Assembly (NCBI GenBank): GCA_034927685.1
Contig: JAYFPO010000012.1
Location: 1 to 64,000, forward strand
From: RGIG3159 sp034927685
GTDB taxonomy: Bacteria > Bacillota > Clostridia > Oscillospirales > Oscillospiraceae
DNA: 64,000 nucleotides
Direction: 5' to 3'
The notes beneath the pieces were generated by a model. That model made no database searches and was not told where the DNA came from. It saw only the letters and a list, made by a program, of their open reading frames with translations. Position numbers and translations under genes: made by a program. Below, piece after piece: positions 40,503-49,140 of this stretch. Numbering within the stretch: position 1 is the stretch's first letter; each line of letters opens with the position of its first letter.

Positions 40503-41561
40503 TCAAATTATTAGGAGATTTTTCGGTTCAATCCCCATGAATTGAGTAAGTGCATTTGACATACTTACAAGACCTTGATTTACTCTCCCCAGTAAGTCAC
40601 AATATTCTTTCCCTCCAAAGCAACTTTCAACTAGTCCGAAAAATGGAATGGCGTAGTTCAAATAGTTGTCGTCAATTAAATACTGCGCTTTGTTAATAAA
40701 ACCATAGTGCATTAGACAACTCCTAAAATCAGGATTAATAATTGGCTCTACTTCAGCTCGAATGGTTACGAGCGTGTCTCTAACTGCACCACTTGGTAGA
40801 TTCTGAGATATTCGGTCCAACTGCATGAATGCATAATACAATGAGATATATTGCACTCGGAGCTTCCATGGATTTGCATCTTTGACAATGTCGTTGATTA
40901 TGTATAGGCAATAGTTTACGCTGCATAAAATGTGCAAAATAAGCAAAGAAATTGCTTTCGAAAGCCCACATTCCTTGTTACACAGTGGTTGCATATCGGT
41001 AATAATATCATAATAAAAAAGTGTGTAGCGCTTATTGGCAATCAAGGGAATCCCTGGGATAGAATATTTTGAAAGCCCTTTAGAAACAGAATTAATTACT
41101 GTACCAATTGCTTTCCCCAAAAGCCCAATATCCACATTTGATAAATCACATTTTTCCATTTCTTTTGGTTGAAATAGGAAAAGCAAGTATTGGGTGTTTG
41201 TTATTATGTGAGATTTGCTATCATATATAATGCCAAGATTGTGATGCAAATACAAGTCATCCAGTATTCGATCAATCTTTTCTGTAGATAAAGTTGCTAT
41301 ATCGAATCGTTTTCCAAAAAGCTTTAGTTTAGAACGCACAGTTTCGATTGAATATCGAGATGCATTGCTAATGGCAATGTTTTTGCCCTGAGAATGACAA
41401 TAATCTTCAAAAGATTTACAGAATAGCGATAAATATGGCATGGATGACAAGAGAATATAGGGCTGATTCAGTGTTGGCACCAATGCTTTTAGTGTTTCAC
41501 AGTCGTTCTTTATCATTTTCATGGCAAGAAGATGATAGTATTCGTCTTTTGTAACTGGCAT
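40503..41561 (-). CDS. AT-rich orphan protein of unknown function
   Basis: A 352-residue protein. ATG 41561 (MPVTKDEYYHLLAMKMIKND) has AGG 7 bases upstream; an ATG two codons earlier is too close to it. I recognise no family. The product is mostly helical, with many Leu, Ile, Tyr and Lys residues and a hydrophobic stretch (LSKAISLLILHILCSVNYCLYIINDIV, about 198-226) that could be a membrane segment or a buried helix. Its A+T content is much higher than that of all neighbours, a sign of recent acquisition. It has no partner gene in the same direction. Confidence 0.7.
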   Translation of the reverse strand: MPVTKDEYYHLLAMKMIKNDCETLKALVPTLNQPYILLSSMPYLSLFCKSFEDYCHSQGKNIAISNASRYSIETVRSKLKLFGKRFDIATLSTEKIDRILDDLYLHHNLGIIYDSKSHIITNTQYLLFLFQPKEMEKCDLSNVDIGLLGKAIGTVINSVSKGLSKYSIPGIPLIANKRYTLFYYDIITDMQPLCNKECGLSKAISLLILHILCSVNYCLYIINDIVKDANPWKLRVQYISLYYAFMQLDRISQNLPSGAVRDTLVTIRAEVEPIINPDFRSCLMHYGFINKAQYLIDDNYLNYAIPFFGLVESCFGGKEYCDLLGRVNQGLVSMSNALTQFMGIEPKNLLII

Positions 41562-41892
41562 AATCATACCTCACTAAAACTCACCATTTTTCCCATAATA
41601 ACCCCAAGTTGAGGTTCTCGGTATTCCGGAAAATGTTACAAGTCACTGAGAAAATCATACCACCGATTTGGCAAAAAGACCAGAGAATTGTCAAACGATG
41701 GAAGAAAAGCGGCGCATTCGGGATGCCGGGCAGATTTTAGCTCCATCGCAGCGGGTCGCGGCCATAAAGGCGGGCAAGGGAGCGGCAAGGGCGGATACCG
41801 TCATTTTGTTCGCCGGAATAAAATAACCTGAAATATTTGCCTACGCGGGCGACGTACTTTTGTCACCACAATCTTTTCTATTTCAGAGCTTT
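41562..41892. other. Intergenic region without a supported gene
   Basis: A 42-codon plus-strand frame (41698-41826) lacks a ribosome site and is not recognised. Its GC content is back to the chromosomal level, so the right boundary of the AT-rich segment lies near 41700. Confidence 0.5.
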
Positions 41893-42645
41893 TTATCTGA
41901 ACTGCTGCAGAAACTGTTTCACAAGTCCCTGCGTCATTGCATCGGCCATCATGAGCGCTTGCTGCTCAATACTACCAAAGGCGTTGATGCTGTCCCCATA
42001 TTTCTGGGTCAGGATATCAACGGCTTCGACTTTCGTCATTGCAAGGTGGTCGTACAGCATTTTCCGCCACTCCTGCGCCGACCAATATGGATTGATACTG
42101 CCCAGGAAGTCCGCAATCTCATCCGCGTTTTCGTACCATCGCTTGTCAGCATCGGCAGCCGCGGCACTGTCGCCGGCTTTCGCCGCCATAACAAGCTCGG
42201 CTGCAATGGTGAGATGGCTTGTGAATAGCGCTGCAAATTTTGCGGCAATGTCTTTCCCATAAAACGGCTTCAAAGCCTCTTCAAAATCTTTGGGATTGCG
42301 CAGGAGACGATCGGCTACAGCTTTCGTATCCGGCAGTCCAAACGCCGCGCTGAGAATGAACAGTCTCGTCCAATAAACATGCTGTTCCCACAACAGACGC
42401 ATATGGTTGCTCAGCTTCTGCTGCGCCATGCTGATGCACTCTGGCATGGACTGCGGGGGCATCCGCTGCGCGACGCATTCCTTGGGAATACAGATGACCT
42501 GCCCAATACAAAGATTCTTTTCCTGAAGCGTGGGATTCGCCGACATGATCGCCTCTGTGGTGATATGAAAGCGCTGCGCAATCAGCCACAGAGAATCTCC
42601 GGGTCTGATCCGATAGGAACAGGTATCGGCGGGACATGGAGGCAT
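41893..42645 (-). CDS. LysM-domain protein with helical C-terminal domain
   Basis: A 250-residue protein. ATG 42645 (MPPCPADTCSYRIRPGDSLWLIA) is preferred, since AAAGGTC lies upstream; a GTG 24 bases earlier has no ribosome site. One LysM domain (about residues 10-56, YRIRPGDSLWLIAQRFHITTEAIMSANPTLQ...CIGQVICIP) binds peptidoglycan. Residues about 75-245 form an all-helical domain with RWYENADEIADFLGSINPYW, which I have seen in spore-formers attached to LysM. No signal peptide is present, so a role in the spore coat or cortex, loaded from the mother cell, is plausible but unproven. Confidence 0.8.
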   Translation of the reverse strand: MPPCPADTCSYRIRPGDSLWLIAQRFHITTEAIMSANPTLQEKNLCIGQVICIPKECVAQRMPPQSMPECISMAQQKLSNHMRLLWEQHVYWTRLFILSAAFGLPDTKAVADRLLRNPKDFEEALKPFYGKDIAAKFAALFTSHLTIAAELVMAAKAGDSAAAADADKRWYENADEIADFLGSINPYWSAQEWRKMLYDHLAMTKVEAVDILTQKYGDSINAFGSIEQQALMMADAMTQGLVKQFLQQFR

Positions 42646-42739
42646 AGGTATCACGACCTTTCCAATCACTACGATATTTCATACTATAATCCTATGATTA
42701 TTTTGATGAGGATGTTCCCCGCCATGGATAAAACCCGAT

Positions 42740-42788
42740 AAAAAAATCGCTTCTACAGGGTGATTTCTCACTTCCTATAGAAACGATT
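42740..42788 (-). terminator. Terminator of the tRNA-Leu gene
   Basis: On the minus strand AATCGTTTCTATAGG pairs with CCCTGTAGAAGCGAT and is followed by seven T (42746-42740). It begins two bases after the tRNA CCA end. Confidence 0.85.
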
Positions 42789-42789
42789 C

Positions 42790-42875
42790 TGGTGCCGGTG
42801 GCCGGACTCGAACCGGCACGCCATTGCTGGCGGTGGATTTTGAGTCCACTACGTCTACCATTCCATCACACCGGC
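42790..42875 (-). tRNA. tRNA-Leu (anticodon CAA)
   Basis: An 86-base tRNA read from the minus strand. The acceptor arms GCCGGTG and CACCGGC pair, followed by discriminator A and encoded CCA. The anticodon stem GTGGA/TCCAC encloses CTCAAAA, giving anticodon CAA for UUG. The T arm is GCCGGTTCGAGTCCGGC. A long variable arm (CCAGCAATGGC-type) is expected for leucine tRNA. Confidence 0.95.
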
Positions 42876-43072
42876 GTTTGTATCAACGCGCCGCCAAAAA
42901 ACCGGAATTCGGCGGGAGGTTGAGAAGGGATGTGCGCGCAAAAACGGGATTTCAATGTTCAGAAGCTCAAGCACCGATCAGCGGCTGCGCACACAGGCAG
43001 GGTACGGCGCACGGCGGATGTTACGTCCGGCACGTTTGCCGACTCCTTCTCGCCGACTGATCTCACCGCGCT

Positions 43073-43101
43073 ATTATACAGGATTCCCTTCTGTTTTGCA
43101 A
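43073..43101 (-). promoter_or_regulatory. Probable promoter of the tRNA-Leu gene
   Basis: On the minus strand TTGCAA (43101-43096) and TATAAT (43078-43073), spacer 17, about 195 bases upstream of the tRNA and just after the end of the Rex gene. Confidence 0.6.
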
Positions 43102-43138
43102 GCACCAATTCGGGGAATGCGCCGCCGAAACGCAGCGC

Positions 43139-43777
43139 TCATTCAAAGCCGGCGATTTGTACGGACAGGTGCTTGGACAGCACGGCCAGCGAGGTTGCCA
43201 TGTTCTCATTCTGCACCAGAATGTTCTTGGGTACGTCCAGATGGGCCGGCGCGAAATTCCAGATGGCGAGGATGCCGCTGTCGATCAGCAAATCGCAGAC
43301 GCTCTGCGCGCGGTCGGCGGGGACCGTAATAATCCCCATCAGAATTTTATTTTCCTGGCAGAACTGTTTCAGCCCCGACACCGGGTAGATCGGTTTCCCG
43401 CTCTTTTTTTTGCCCTGCAACGCAGGGTTTTCGTCAAACGCAGCCACAATATTGAGTCCGTACTCCGCAAACCCGGTATAGCCCATCAGCGCGCCGCCCA
43501 GGCCGCCCGCACCGATCAGCACGGCTTCGTTTGTGTTATCATAGCCGAGAAATTGTTCGATATCTTCGATCAAACTGCCCTTATTATAGCCGATTTTTGG
43601 GCGCCCGCCGTCGGACACCAGCGCCAAATCTTTTCTGACCTGCACCTCTCCGAGGCTCAACGCGGTGGCCAGTGACGTCGCGGAGATATTGACAGGCCCG
43701 TTTGCCTGAGATTTTAAATATGCCAGATAGACCGGCAGCCGCTTCAGCACGGACTTGGAGATTTCTTTTTGCTGCAA
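43139..43777 (-). CDS. rex: Redox-sensing transcriptional repressor Rex
   Basis: A 212-residue protein. Start TTG 43777 (MQQKEISKSVLKRL) has AGGAGTG 7 bases upstream; no ATG is available, and a GTG 30 bases earlier has no ribosome site. The N-terminal winged helix (VLKRLPVYLAYLKSQ...VNISATSLATALSLGEVQVRKDLALVS) is followed by a Rossmann fold with GAGGLGGAL. Rex binds DNA when NADH/NAD+ is low and represses fermentation and redox genes. It is encoded 73 bp downstream of sigE in the same direction, but may have its own promoter. Confidence 0.95.
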   Translation of the reverse strand: MQQKEISKSVLKRLPVYLAYLKSQANGPVNISATSLATALSLGEVQVRKDLALVSDGGRPKIGYNKGSLIEDIEQFLGYDNTNEAVLIGAGGLGGALMGYTGFAEYGLNIVAAFDENPALQGKKKSGKPIYPVSGLKQFCQENKILMGIITVPADRAQSVCDLLIDSGILAIWNFAPAHLDVPKNILVQNENMATSLAVLSKHLSVQIAGFE

Positions 43778-43850
43778 GGTTCTCACTCCTGATTGGTCAT
43801 AATACACGGTATTTTAGCACATTTCTCCGACAATAACAACAATTTTTTCC

Positions 43851-44552
43851 TCAGCAGCAAATCTGTTTGCCGATATCCCGCCGCAGCCGCCGCATGATTC
43901 TCTTTTCCAGACGCGAGATATACGACTGCGAAATTCCCATCATATCGGCGACCTCTTTCTGGGTCTTTTCCCGCCTTCCGCCCAGCCCAAACCGCATCGC
44001 AACAATGGTTTTTTCCCGCTCCGGCAGGCGGCCCAGCGCGTCATGCAGCATCTGCTGATCCACATCGTCCTCCATGGGGCGCATCACCGTGTCCCCGTCG
44101 GTCCCCAGGATGTCCGACAGGAGCAGCTCGTTGCCGTCCCAGTCCGTGTTGATCGGCTCATCCAGCGACACCTCGGTTTTCTGGTTGGCGATCTTTCGGA
44201 TGTACATGAGAATCTCGTTCTCAATGCAGCGCGACGAATAGGTGGCCAGCTTGATATTTTTGTCCGTCCGGAAGGTCCCCACCGCCTTGATGAGGCCGAT
44301 GGTCCCGATGGAGATGAGGTCCTCAATGTTGATCCCCGTGTTCTCAAAACGCCTGGCAATGTAGACCACAAGCCGCAGATTCCGCTCAATCAGGCGCGAT
44401 TTGGCCGCCTCGTCGCCGGTCTCCAGCCGCAGCAGCTGCTCCGCCTCCTCCTCCCGGGACAGCGGCGGCGGCAGCACATCGCTCCCGCCGATATAAAAGA
44501 TTCTTGTCGGTTTCCAGAACAATTCCCGCAATTTTAGTAACAGCTTTATCAT
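43851..44552 (-). CDS. sigE: Sporulation sigma factor SigE (pro-sigma-E)
   Basis: A 233-residue sigma-70 family factor with the N-terminal pro-sequence MIKLLLKLRELFWKPTRIFYIGGSDVLPPPLS, which in the family is removed by SpoIIGA to activate it in the mother cell. Regions 2 (ERNLRLVVYIARRFENTGINIEDLISIGTIGLIKAV), 3 and 4 (LPEREKTIVAMRFGLGG..KTQKEVADMMGISQSYISRLEKRIMRRLR) are complete. AGGAGG precedes the ATG, which overlaps the SpoIIGA stop as ATGA. With SpoIIGA it forms the normal sporulation operon. Confidence 0.95.
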   Translation of the reverse strand: MIKLLLKLRELFWKPTRIFYIGGSDVLPPPLSREEEAEQLLRLETGDEAAKSRLIERNLRLVVYIARRFENTGINIEDLISIGTIGLIKAVGTFRTDKNIKLATYSSRCIENEILMYIRKIANQKTEVSLDEPINTDWDGNELLLSDILGTDGDTVMRPMEDDVDQQMLHDALGRLPEREKTIVAMRFGLGGRREKTQKEVADMMGISQSYISRLEKRIMRRLRRDIGKQICC

Positions 44553-45376
44553 ATTGATCCTCCTGTCAGTCCATGATAGCTTCCGTCCTCAGAAACGTCT
44601 CCCGGCGTAAACGCCAGAATGCAGCCCGGGCAGCGCCGGCTGCCCACCAGCAGCTCCTGGCACCGGACGCCCAGCAGCAGCCCCTTTTCCGTCCCCACCG
44701 CGCTGAAGGGAATCAGCCGCGCCTGCAGCTCCGGCCGTCCTGCCGTCAGGGCCTGCAGCGCCGCGGCCGGGTCGCGCAGCGCTTCCTGCCGAAGGTCCAG
44801 GAGCTGCCCCGCCACGCTGCTGTCCGCGAGCAGCACCGGCCGGCCGGTCAGCGGGTCGCGCAGAAAGCTGCCGGTGTCCAGCAGACTGCGAAAACTGACG
44901 GTCCGCCCGGCCACGGTGGCCTGCGTCCGCAGCAGCCGCCGCTTTCGTTCGGTCAGCACGCCGCTGAGCGCCGCGCACGCGGCGTAGAGCAGCGCCGCCG
45001 AGGCCAGCAGCGCGCGCCAGGTGACCAGGAACAGCACGCCGCCGCGCCACAGCACCGCGCCGCAGGGGAACAGCTCCGTCAGGCCCTCCATGATGCCGCA
45101 GAGCGCCAGCGAAAGGCCGAGGAACAGGGCCGCTCTGCGCAGCGCTTCCAGCGAAACGCCGTAGGCAATGGCGCTGATCGCCGCGAAGCCGAGAACCCGC
45201 AGCGCCGCCGGGATCGGCAGGAAGAGCGAGACAAACGCCACGGTCCCGCCGAACAGCGCGGCCAGGCAGAGCCGCGCCCATCGGACCGTTCCGCCGCGCA
45301 GCCGGGCCGCGCCCGCCAGCAGGAGGCCGTCCAGCATGGCGTTGAGCAAAAATACACCGTCGCCCCAGACCGTCAT
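44549..45376 (-). CDS. spoIIGA: Sigma-E processing peptidase SpoIIGA
   Basis: A 275-residue protein with five hydrophobic segments in the first 145 residues, then a cytoplasmic aspartic-protease-like domain with LLDTGSFLRDPLTGRPV (catalytic Asp at about residue 166) and a PFSAVG-type flap region. The family cleaves pro-sigma-E at the septal membrane during sporulation after a forespore signal. It is coupled to sigE by an ATGA overlap. GGGGGGACAGG precedes the start. The gene is very GC-rich and shorter than the Bacillus homologue by about 30 residues. Confidence 0.9.
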   Translation of the reverse strand: MTVWGDGVFLLNAMLDGLLLAGAARLRGGTVRWARLCLAALFGGTVAFVSLFLPIPAALRVLGFAAISAIAYGVSLEALRRAALFLGLSLALCGIMEGLTELFPCGAVLWRGGVLFLVTWRALLASAALLYAACAALSGVLTERKRRLLRTQATVAGRTVSFRSLLDTGSFLRDPLTGRPVLLADSSVAGQLLDLRQEALRDPAAALQALTAGRPELQARLIPFSAVGTEKGLLLGVRCQELLVGSRRCPGCILAFTPGDVSEDGSYHGLTGGSI

Positions 45377-45420
45377 ACCCTGTCCCCCCTCTTCCTGTGC
45401 CTATCCTAACCCGGCGCCCA

Positions 45421-45461
45421 TAAAAAACCGGTCGCAATCCCTTTCAGGATTGCGGCCGGTT
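45421..45461 (-). terminator. Terminator after the DUF951 gene
   Basis: On the minus strand AACCGGCCGCAATCC pairs with GGATTGCGACCGGTT and is followed by a T-run (45427-45422). It separates the DUF951 gene from spoIIGA. Confidence 0.85.
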
Positions 45462-45560
45462 CTCGTCACGCCGCGCAGTCTCTCGGGAGCTTTCCGCCGG
45501 ATGTCGCTCCATCCGTCCGGCTTCCCCCGCGCCGCGCCCACATTCTGGATAAACTTGCGG

Positions 45561-45743
45561 TTACTCCCCGCGAACTATTTTTTTGATGTTTTTTTCCGCC
45601 TTGCTGCGCGGCAGCATCACCTCATGGCCGCAGCCGCAGCAGCGCAGCCGGAAATCCATGCCGGTGCGCAGCACGAGCCAGCGGTCGCTGCCGCAGGGAT
45701 GCGCTTTTTTCATCACCAGAATATCCTGTAGCCTGACGTCCAT
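45561..45743 (-). CDS. DUF951 family protein
   Basis: A 60-residue protein (MDVRLQDILVMKKAHPCGSDRWLVLRTGMDFRLRCCGCGHEVMLPRSKAEKNIKKI). It fits the DUF951 pattern: DIVxMKKxHPCGxxxW near the start and RCxGCGxxVxxPRxxxEKxxKKI at the end. One Cys near residue 17 plus CCGC probably bind zinc. Function is unknown, but it is conserved in Bacillota, often near ychF or rpsF. Here it stands alone. Confidence 0.9.
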   Translation of the reverse strand: MDVRLQDILVMKKAHPCGSDRWLVLRTGMDFRLRCCGCGHEVMLPRSKAEKNIKKIVRGE

Positions 45744-45814
45744 AAAAACCTCCGTATCTTTTCCGGCGTTCCGGGAATTCTAACAATATCCAACACAAAA
45801 AGGAGTTGTCGCCC

Positions 45815-46102
45815 ATGACTGCATCCATTTCCGCCTACTTTGAAAATCCGCAGGCCGCCCATCGGGCGCAGGCGCAGCTGAAATCCATCGGCTACCGTGT
45901 CTCCCTCGGCCACCAGCGGCCGATTCACGCCGCGCTCGGGGGCGTCTGCCCCGGCAGCGGGATGCCCGCCCACACCCATCTGGAAAACGCCGTTCTGCTC
46001 CCCGATCCGGACCGCGCGGTGCTCACCGTGCTCGTGACCGACGCAAGCGCGAAAGACGCCGCGGATATCATTCTGCGCTGCGGCGGCAAAACCGTTCACT
46101 AA
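45815..46102 (+). CDS. Small protein of unknown function
   Basis: A 95-residue protein (MTASISAYFENPQAAHRAQAQLKSIGY), with AAGGAG before ATG 45815. The pattern 'AyFenpqaAhrAqaqLksiGy' followed by an ending 'tVlVtdasakdAadIIlrcGGktV' fits a small ferredoxin-like fold seen in stress-related proteins, but I cannot name a family. No membrane segment. It lies 51 bp upstream of the S1-domain gene and may be cotranscribed with it. Confidence 0.7.
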   Translation: MTASISAYFENPQAAHRAQAQLKSIGYRVSLGHQRPIHAALGGVCPGSGMPAHTHLENAVLLPDPDRAVLTVLVTDASAKDAADIILRCGGKTVH

Positions 46103-46153
46103 GAGCCCCCTCCCCCGCATAGATTGGTAATAAATCAGAGAAGGGGGACTATC

Positions 46154-47041
46154 ATGAATGCTTATCTTCCGGAGGGCCGGAATCCCCGGCCCTCGCCCTA
46201 TACGGCGGAAGAACTGAAGACCGCCATGTTCAGCGGCGAAATTCTGGAAGGCGTCGCCGTCAAATGCGACGAGCGCCACAATCTGCTGGTGGACCTCGGA
46301 TGCGCCACCGGAATCATTCTCCGACAGGACGCCGCCGTCGGCATCCGGGAGGGAACGCTGCGGGACATCGCCATCCTGAGCCGCGTGGGCAAGCCGGTCA
46401 GCTTCCAGGTGCTGGACCTTCCGGAGGAGGAACCGCCGGTGCTCTCCCGCCGCGCCGCACAGGAGGAAGCGCTCTCCCACTTTTTACGCACACTGTCCCC
46501 CGGCGACATTTTGCCCGCCACCGTCTCCAATCTGACCGCGTTCGGCGCGTTCTGCGACATCGGCTGCGGCATTCCCGCGCTGCTCGGCATTGAAAACATC
46601 TCCGTTTCCCGGATCGCGCACAGCCGGGACCGGTTTCAGGAGGGAGAGCGAATCTATGTCGCCGTCAAGCTGATCGACCGGGAAAACAGCCGGATTTTCC
46701 TGACCCACAAGGAGCTGCTCGGCACCTGGGAGGAAAACGCCGCCGTGTTCCAGCAGGGGCAGACCGTGACGGGCGTGGTCCGCAGCGTCAAGGCATACGG
46801 CGCGTTCATCGAGCTGCTCCCCAATCTCTCCGGGCTGGCAGACCCAAACCCATCGCTCCGCGAGGGCGACGCGGTCTGCGTGTACATCAAATCCATTTTG
46901 CCGGATAAACAGAAGATCAAGCTGGTCGCGCTGCACCGGCTGGAGCCGGGTGCGGTGCCGCCCGCTCCGCTCACCTACTATCTGACCTGCGGCCACCTGG
47001 ACCGCTGGGTCTACAGCCCGCAGCAGATCACGGTTTTTTGA
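46154..47041 (+). CDS. S1-domain RNA-binding protein
   Basis: A 295-residue protein; AAGGGGGG precedes ATG 46154. The first part (about residues 25-95) is a degenerate S1-like repeat, and two clear S1 domains follow at about 110-185 (LSPGDILPATVSNLTAFGAFCDIGCGIPALLGIENIS) and 195-265 (FQQGQTVTGVVRSVKAYGAFIELLPNLSGLADPNPSLREGDAVCVYIKSI). It resembles the partial ribosomal protein S1-like proteins of Clostridia, where S1 is often fused to IspH; here it is separate. It probably binds RNA in translation or mRNA handling. Its 3' end overlaps the convergent rarA gene by 14 bp. Confidence 0.85.
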   Translation: MNAYLPEGRNPRPSPYTAEELKTAMFSGEILEGVAVKCDERHNLLVDLGCATGIILRQDAAVGIREGTLRDIAILSRVGKPVSFQVLDLPEEEPPVLSRRAAQEEALSHFLRTLSPGDILPATVSNLTAFGAFCDIGCGIPALLGIENISVSRIAHSRDRFQEGERIYVAVKLIDRENSRIFLTHKELLGTWEENAAVFQQGQTVTGVVRSVKAYGAFIELLPNLSGLADPNPSLREGDAVCVYIKSILPDKQKIKLVALHRLEPGAVPPAPLTYYLTCGHLDRWVYSPQQITVF

Positions 47042-48290
47042 TCTCGTCCCAGTATCGCTTTGCGGCCTGCTCGGTTTTGCTGTCGCCATACTGATAGTAG
47101 CGGCGGTCCTTCAGCTCATCCGGCAGGTATTGCTGCCGGACCCAGTGGCCCGGGAAATTGTGGGGGTAACGGTACCCCTGCTCCCGCTCGAAGCCCGCGC
47201 CGTCGGCATGGACGTTTTGCAGCTCCCGGGGGAGATCGCCGGTGATGCCCGCGCGGACGTCGGCTGCCGCCGCGTCGATGGCCACGACCACCGAATTGGA
47301 CTTGGGCGCGGTGGCCAGCAGGATACACGCCTCGGCCAGCGGGAGTCTGCCCTCCGGCAGGCCCAGCTGCTGGGCGCTGTCCACGCAGGCCTTGACGATG
47401 GCAGCCGCCTGGGGATAGGCCATCCCGATGTCCTCGCTGGCGGAGCAGAGAATCCGGCGGCACGCGCCGGACAGATCGCCGGCCTCCAGAAGCCGCGCCA
47501 GATAGTGGAGCGCCGCGTCCGGGTCGGAACCGCGGATGGATTTCATCAGCGCGGAAACCACATCAAAATGCTGGTCTCCCTCCCGGTCGTAGCGCATGGA
47601 GGACTTTTGCGAAATGGTTTCGGCGTCCGCCCGCGTAATATATATGTTCCCATCCTCCACCCGGGAGGCCGTAAACAGCAGCTCCACAGCGTTGATCGCC
47701 TTGCGCAGGTCGCCGCCGCTGGCCCGCGACACCGTCTCCAGCGCACCGTCCTCCAACACCGGCGTCAGGCCGTTTTTCTTCGCCAGATAGGCGACCGCAC
47801 GCCGCGCCGCGCACATCGCGGCCTCCGGCGTGATGGGTTTGAACTCAAATACCGTGGAGCGGCTCAGAATCGCGTTATAGATATAAAAATAGGGGTTTTC
47901 CGTCGTCGAGGCGATCAGGGTGATCTTCCCGTTTTCTATGTGTTCCAGCAGGGACTGCTGCTGCCGTTTGTTGAAATACTGAATCTCATCGAGGTAGAGC
48001 AGCACGCCGTCGGGGGCCAGAAAGGTGTCCAACTGGGCCACGATCTCCTTGATGTCGCCGGAGGAGGCCGAGGTGGCGTTGAGCTTGCAGAGCTTGCGGT
48101 TGGTGCGCTTTGCGATGATATTGGCCACGGTGGTTTTCCCCACGCCGGACGGACCGTAAAAAATCAGGTTCGGGATGCTGCCGGACTCGATGATCCGCCG
48201 CAGCATGGCGCCCTCCCCGAGGATGTGCTCCTGCCCGTATACCTCTTCGAGCGTCTCCGGGCGCAGCTCGTCCGCCAGCGGTCTGTACAT
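47028..48290 (-). CDS. rarA: Replication-associated recombination protein A (RarA/MgsA)
   Basis: A 420-residue AAA+ ATPase. ATG 48290 follows GGGAGG; a GTG one codon earlier is possible. Walker A GPSGVGKT (46-53), Walker B LLYLDEIQ (about 99) and sensor STTENP are present, with RARA-specific GGDLRKAINAVE (about 185) and the C-terminal tetramerisation part (GHWVRQQYLPDELKDRRYYQYG). RarA acts on stalled replication forks with RecA and SSB. It converges with the S1 gene and overlaps it by 14 bp at the 3' ends. Confidence 0.95.
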   Translation of the reverse strand: MYRPLADELRPETLEEVYGQEHILGEGAMLRRIIESGSIPNLIFYGPSGVGKTTVANIIAKRTNRKLCKLNATSASSGDIKEIVAQLDTFLAPDGVLLYLDEIQYFNKRQQQSLLEHIENGKITLIASTTENPYFYIYNAILSRSTVFEFKPITPEAAMCAARRAVAYLAKKNGLTPVLEDGALETVSRASGGDLRKAINAVELLFTASRVEDGNIYITRADAETISQKSSMRYDREGDQHFDVVSALMKSIRGSDPDAALHYLARLLEAGDLSGACRRILCSASEDIGMAYPQAAAIVKACVDSAQQLGLPEGRLPLAEACILLATAPKSNSVVVAIDAAAADVRAGITGDLPRELQNVHADGAGFEREQGYRYPHNFPGHWVRQQYLPDELKDRRYYQYGDSKTEQAAKRYWDEIKKP

Positions 48291-48413
48291 CACAATCGCC
48301 TCCCAGCATTTCTTCCATTATAGCCGTCCCGGCCTCAAAAGGCAACGTTTGGATTCCCCACTTTTCAAAGCGGCCATTTTGTGCTATACTGCCGGAAAAG
48401 GGGGGATTTTCGG

Positions 48414-49046
48414 ATGGATACCACGGTTCGCGTGCGCGGCGTCCTGGCCGCGCTGCAGGATGCCTATCCGGAGCCGCGCTGCGCGCTGCACTACGAAAAG
48501 GATTATGAGCTGATGGTCTCGGTGCGGCTCTCCGCCCAGTGCACCGACGCCCGCGTCAATCAGGTGACGCCCGCGCTGTTCGCCCGCTTTCCGACACTGG
48601 CTGCGATTGCCGGGGCGGAGGTTGCGGAGGTGGAGGAGTACGTCCGCTCCTGCGGCTTTTACCACCACAAGGCCGAGGACATCGTCCTGGCCTGCCGGAT
48701 GCTGCTGGATACCTATGGCGGCAGGGTGCCGGACTCCATGGAGGCGCTGCTGCTGCTGCCGGGCGTGGGCCGCAAAACCGCCAATCTGCTGCTGGGCGAC
48801 CTCTACCACCGCCCGGCGGTCGTCTGCGACACCCACTGCATCCGCATCTGCGGCAAGCTGGGGCTGTCGGAGGGCAAGGACCCGGGGAAGGTGGAGCGGC
48901 AGCTCTGGAAGGTGCTGCCGCCGGAGGAAAGCTCCGATTTCTGCCACCGCATCGTCCTGCACGGCCGGGCCGTCTGCACCGCGAGGAAGCCGGACTGCGC
49001 CGCCTGCACGCTGTCGCCCTACTGCAAGTATTTCACCGGAGAATAG
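48414..49046 (+). CDS. nth: Endonuclease III (DNA glycosylase/AP lyase)
   Basis: A 210-residue base-excision-repair enzyme; AAAGGGGGG precedes ATG 48414. The helix-hairpin-helix LPGVGRKT (115-122) contains catalytic Lys121; catalytic Asp139 is in VVCDTHC. Four cysteines (188, 195, 198, 204) in the C-x6-C-x2-C-x5-C spacing hold the [4Fe-4S] cluster. It removes oxidised pyrimidines such as thymine glycol. It stands alone, followed by a bidirectional hairpin. Confidence 0.95.
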   Translation: MDTTVRVRGVLAALQDAYPEPRCALHYEKDYELMVSVRLSAQCTDARVNQVTPALFARFPTLAAIAGAEVAEVEEYVRSCGFYHHKAEDIVLACRMLLDTYGGRVPDSMEALLLLPGVGRKTANLLLGDLYHRPAVVCDTHCIRICGKLGLSEGKDPGKVERQLWKVLPPEESSDFCHRIVLHGRAVCTARKPDCAACTLSPYCKYFTGE

Positions 49047-49097
49047 CCGCTCCTGTTCGCGCAGGTTCAAGATATGGATCACACCGTCGTTCGAAAA

Positions 49098-49125
49098 AGC
49101 TGCCGTCCCGCGCGGGACGGCAGCT
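49098..49125. terminator. Hairpin between convergent nth and the pyridoxal kinase gene
   Basis: AGCTGCCGTCCCG (49098-49110) pairs with CGGGACGGCAGCT (49113-49125). It has A/T tails on both sides (AAAA before, GCTTTT after), allowing use on both strands. Confidence 0.8.
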
Positions 49126-49140
49126 GCTTTTCGTGCTTTT

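Noticed and set aside
41698..41826. 42-codon plus-strand frame MEEKRRIRDAG...
   Set aside because: No ribosome site, no known match, too short to support alone.
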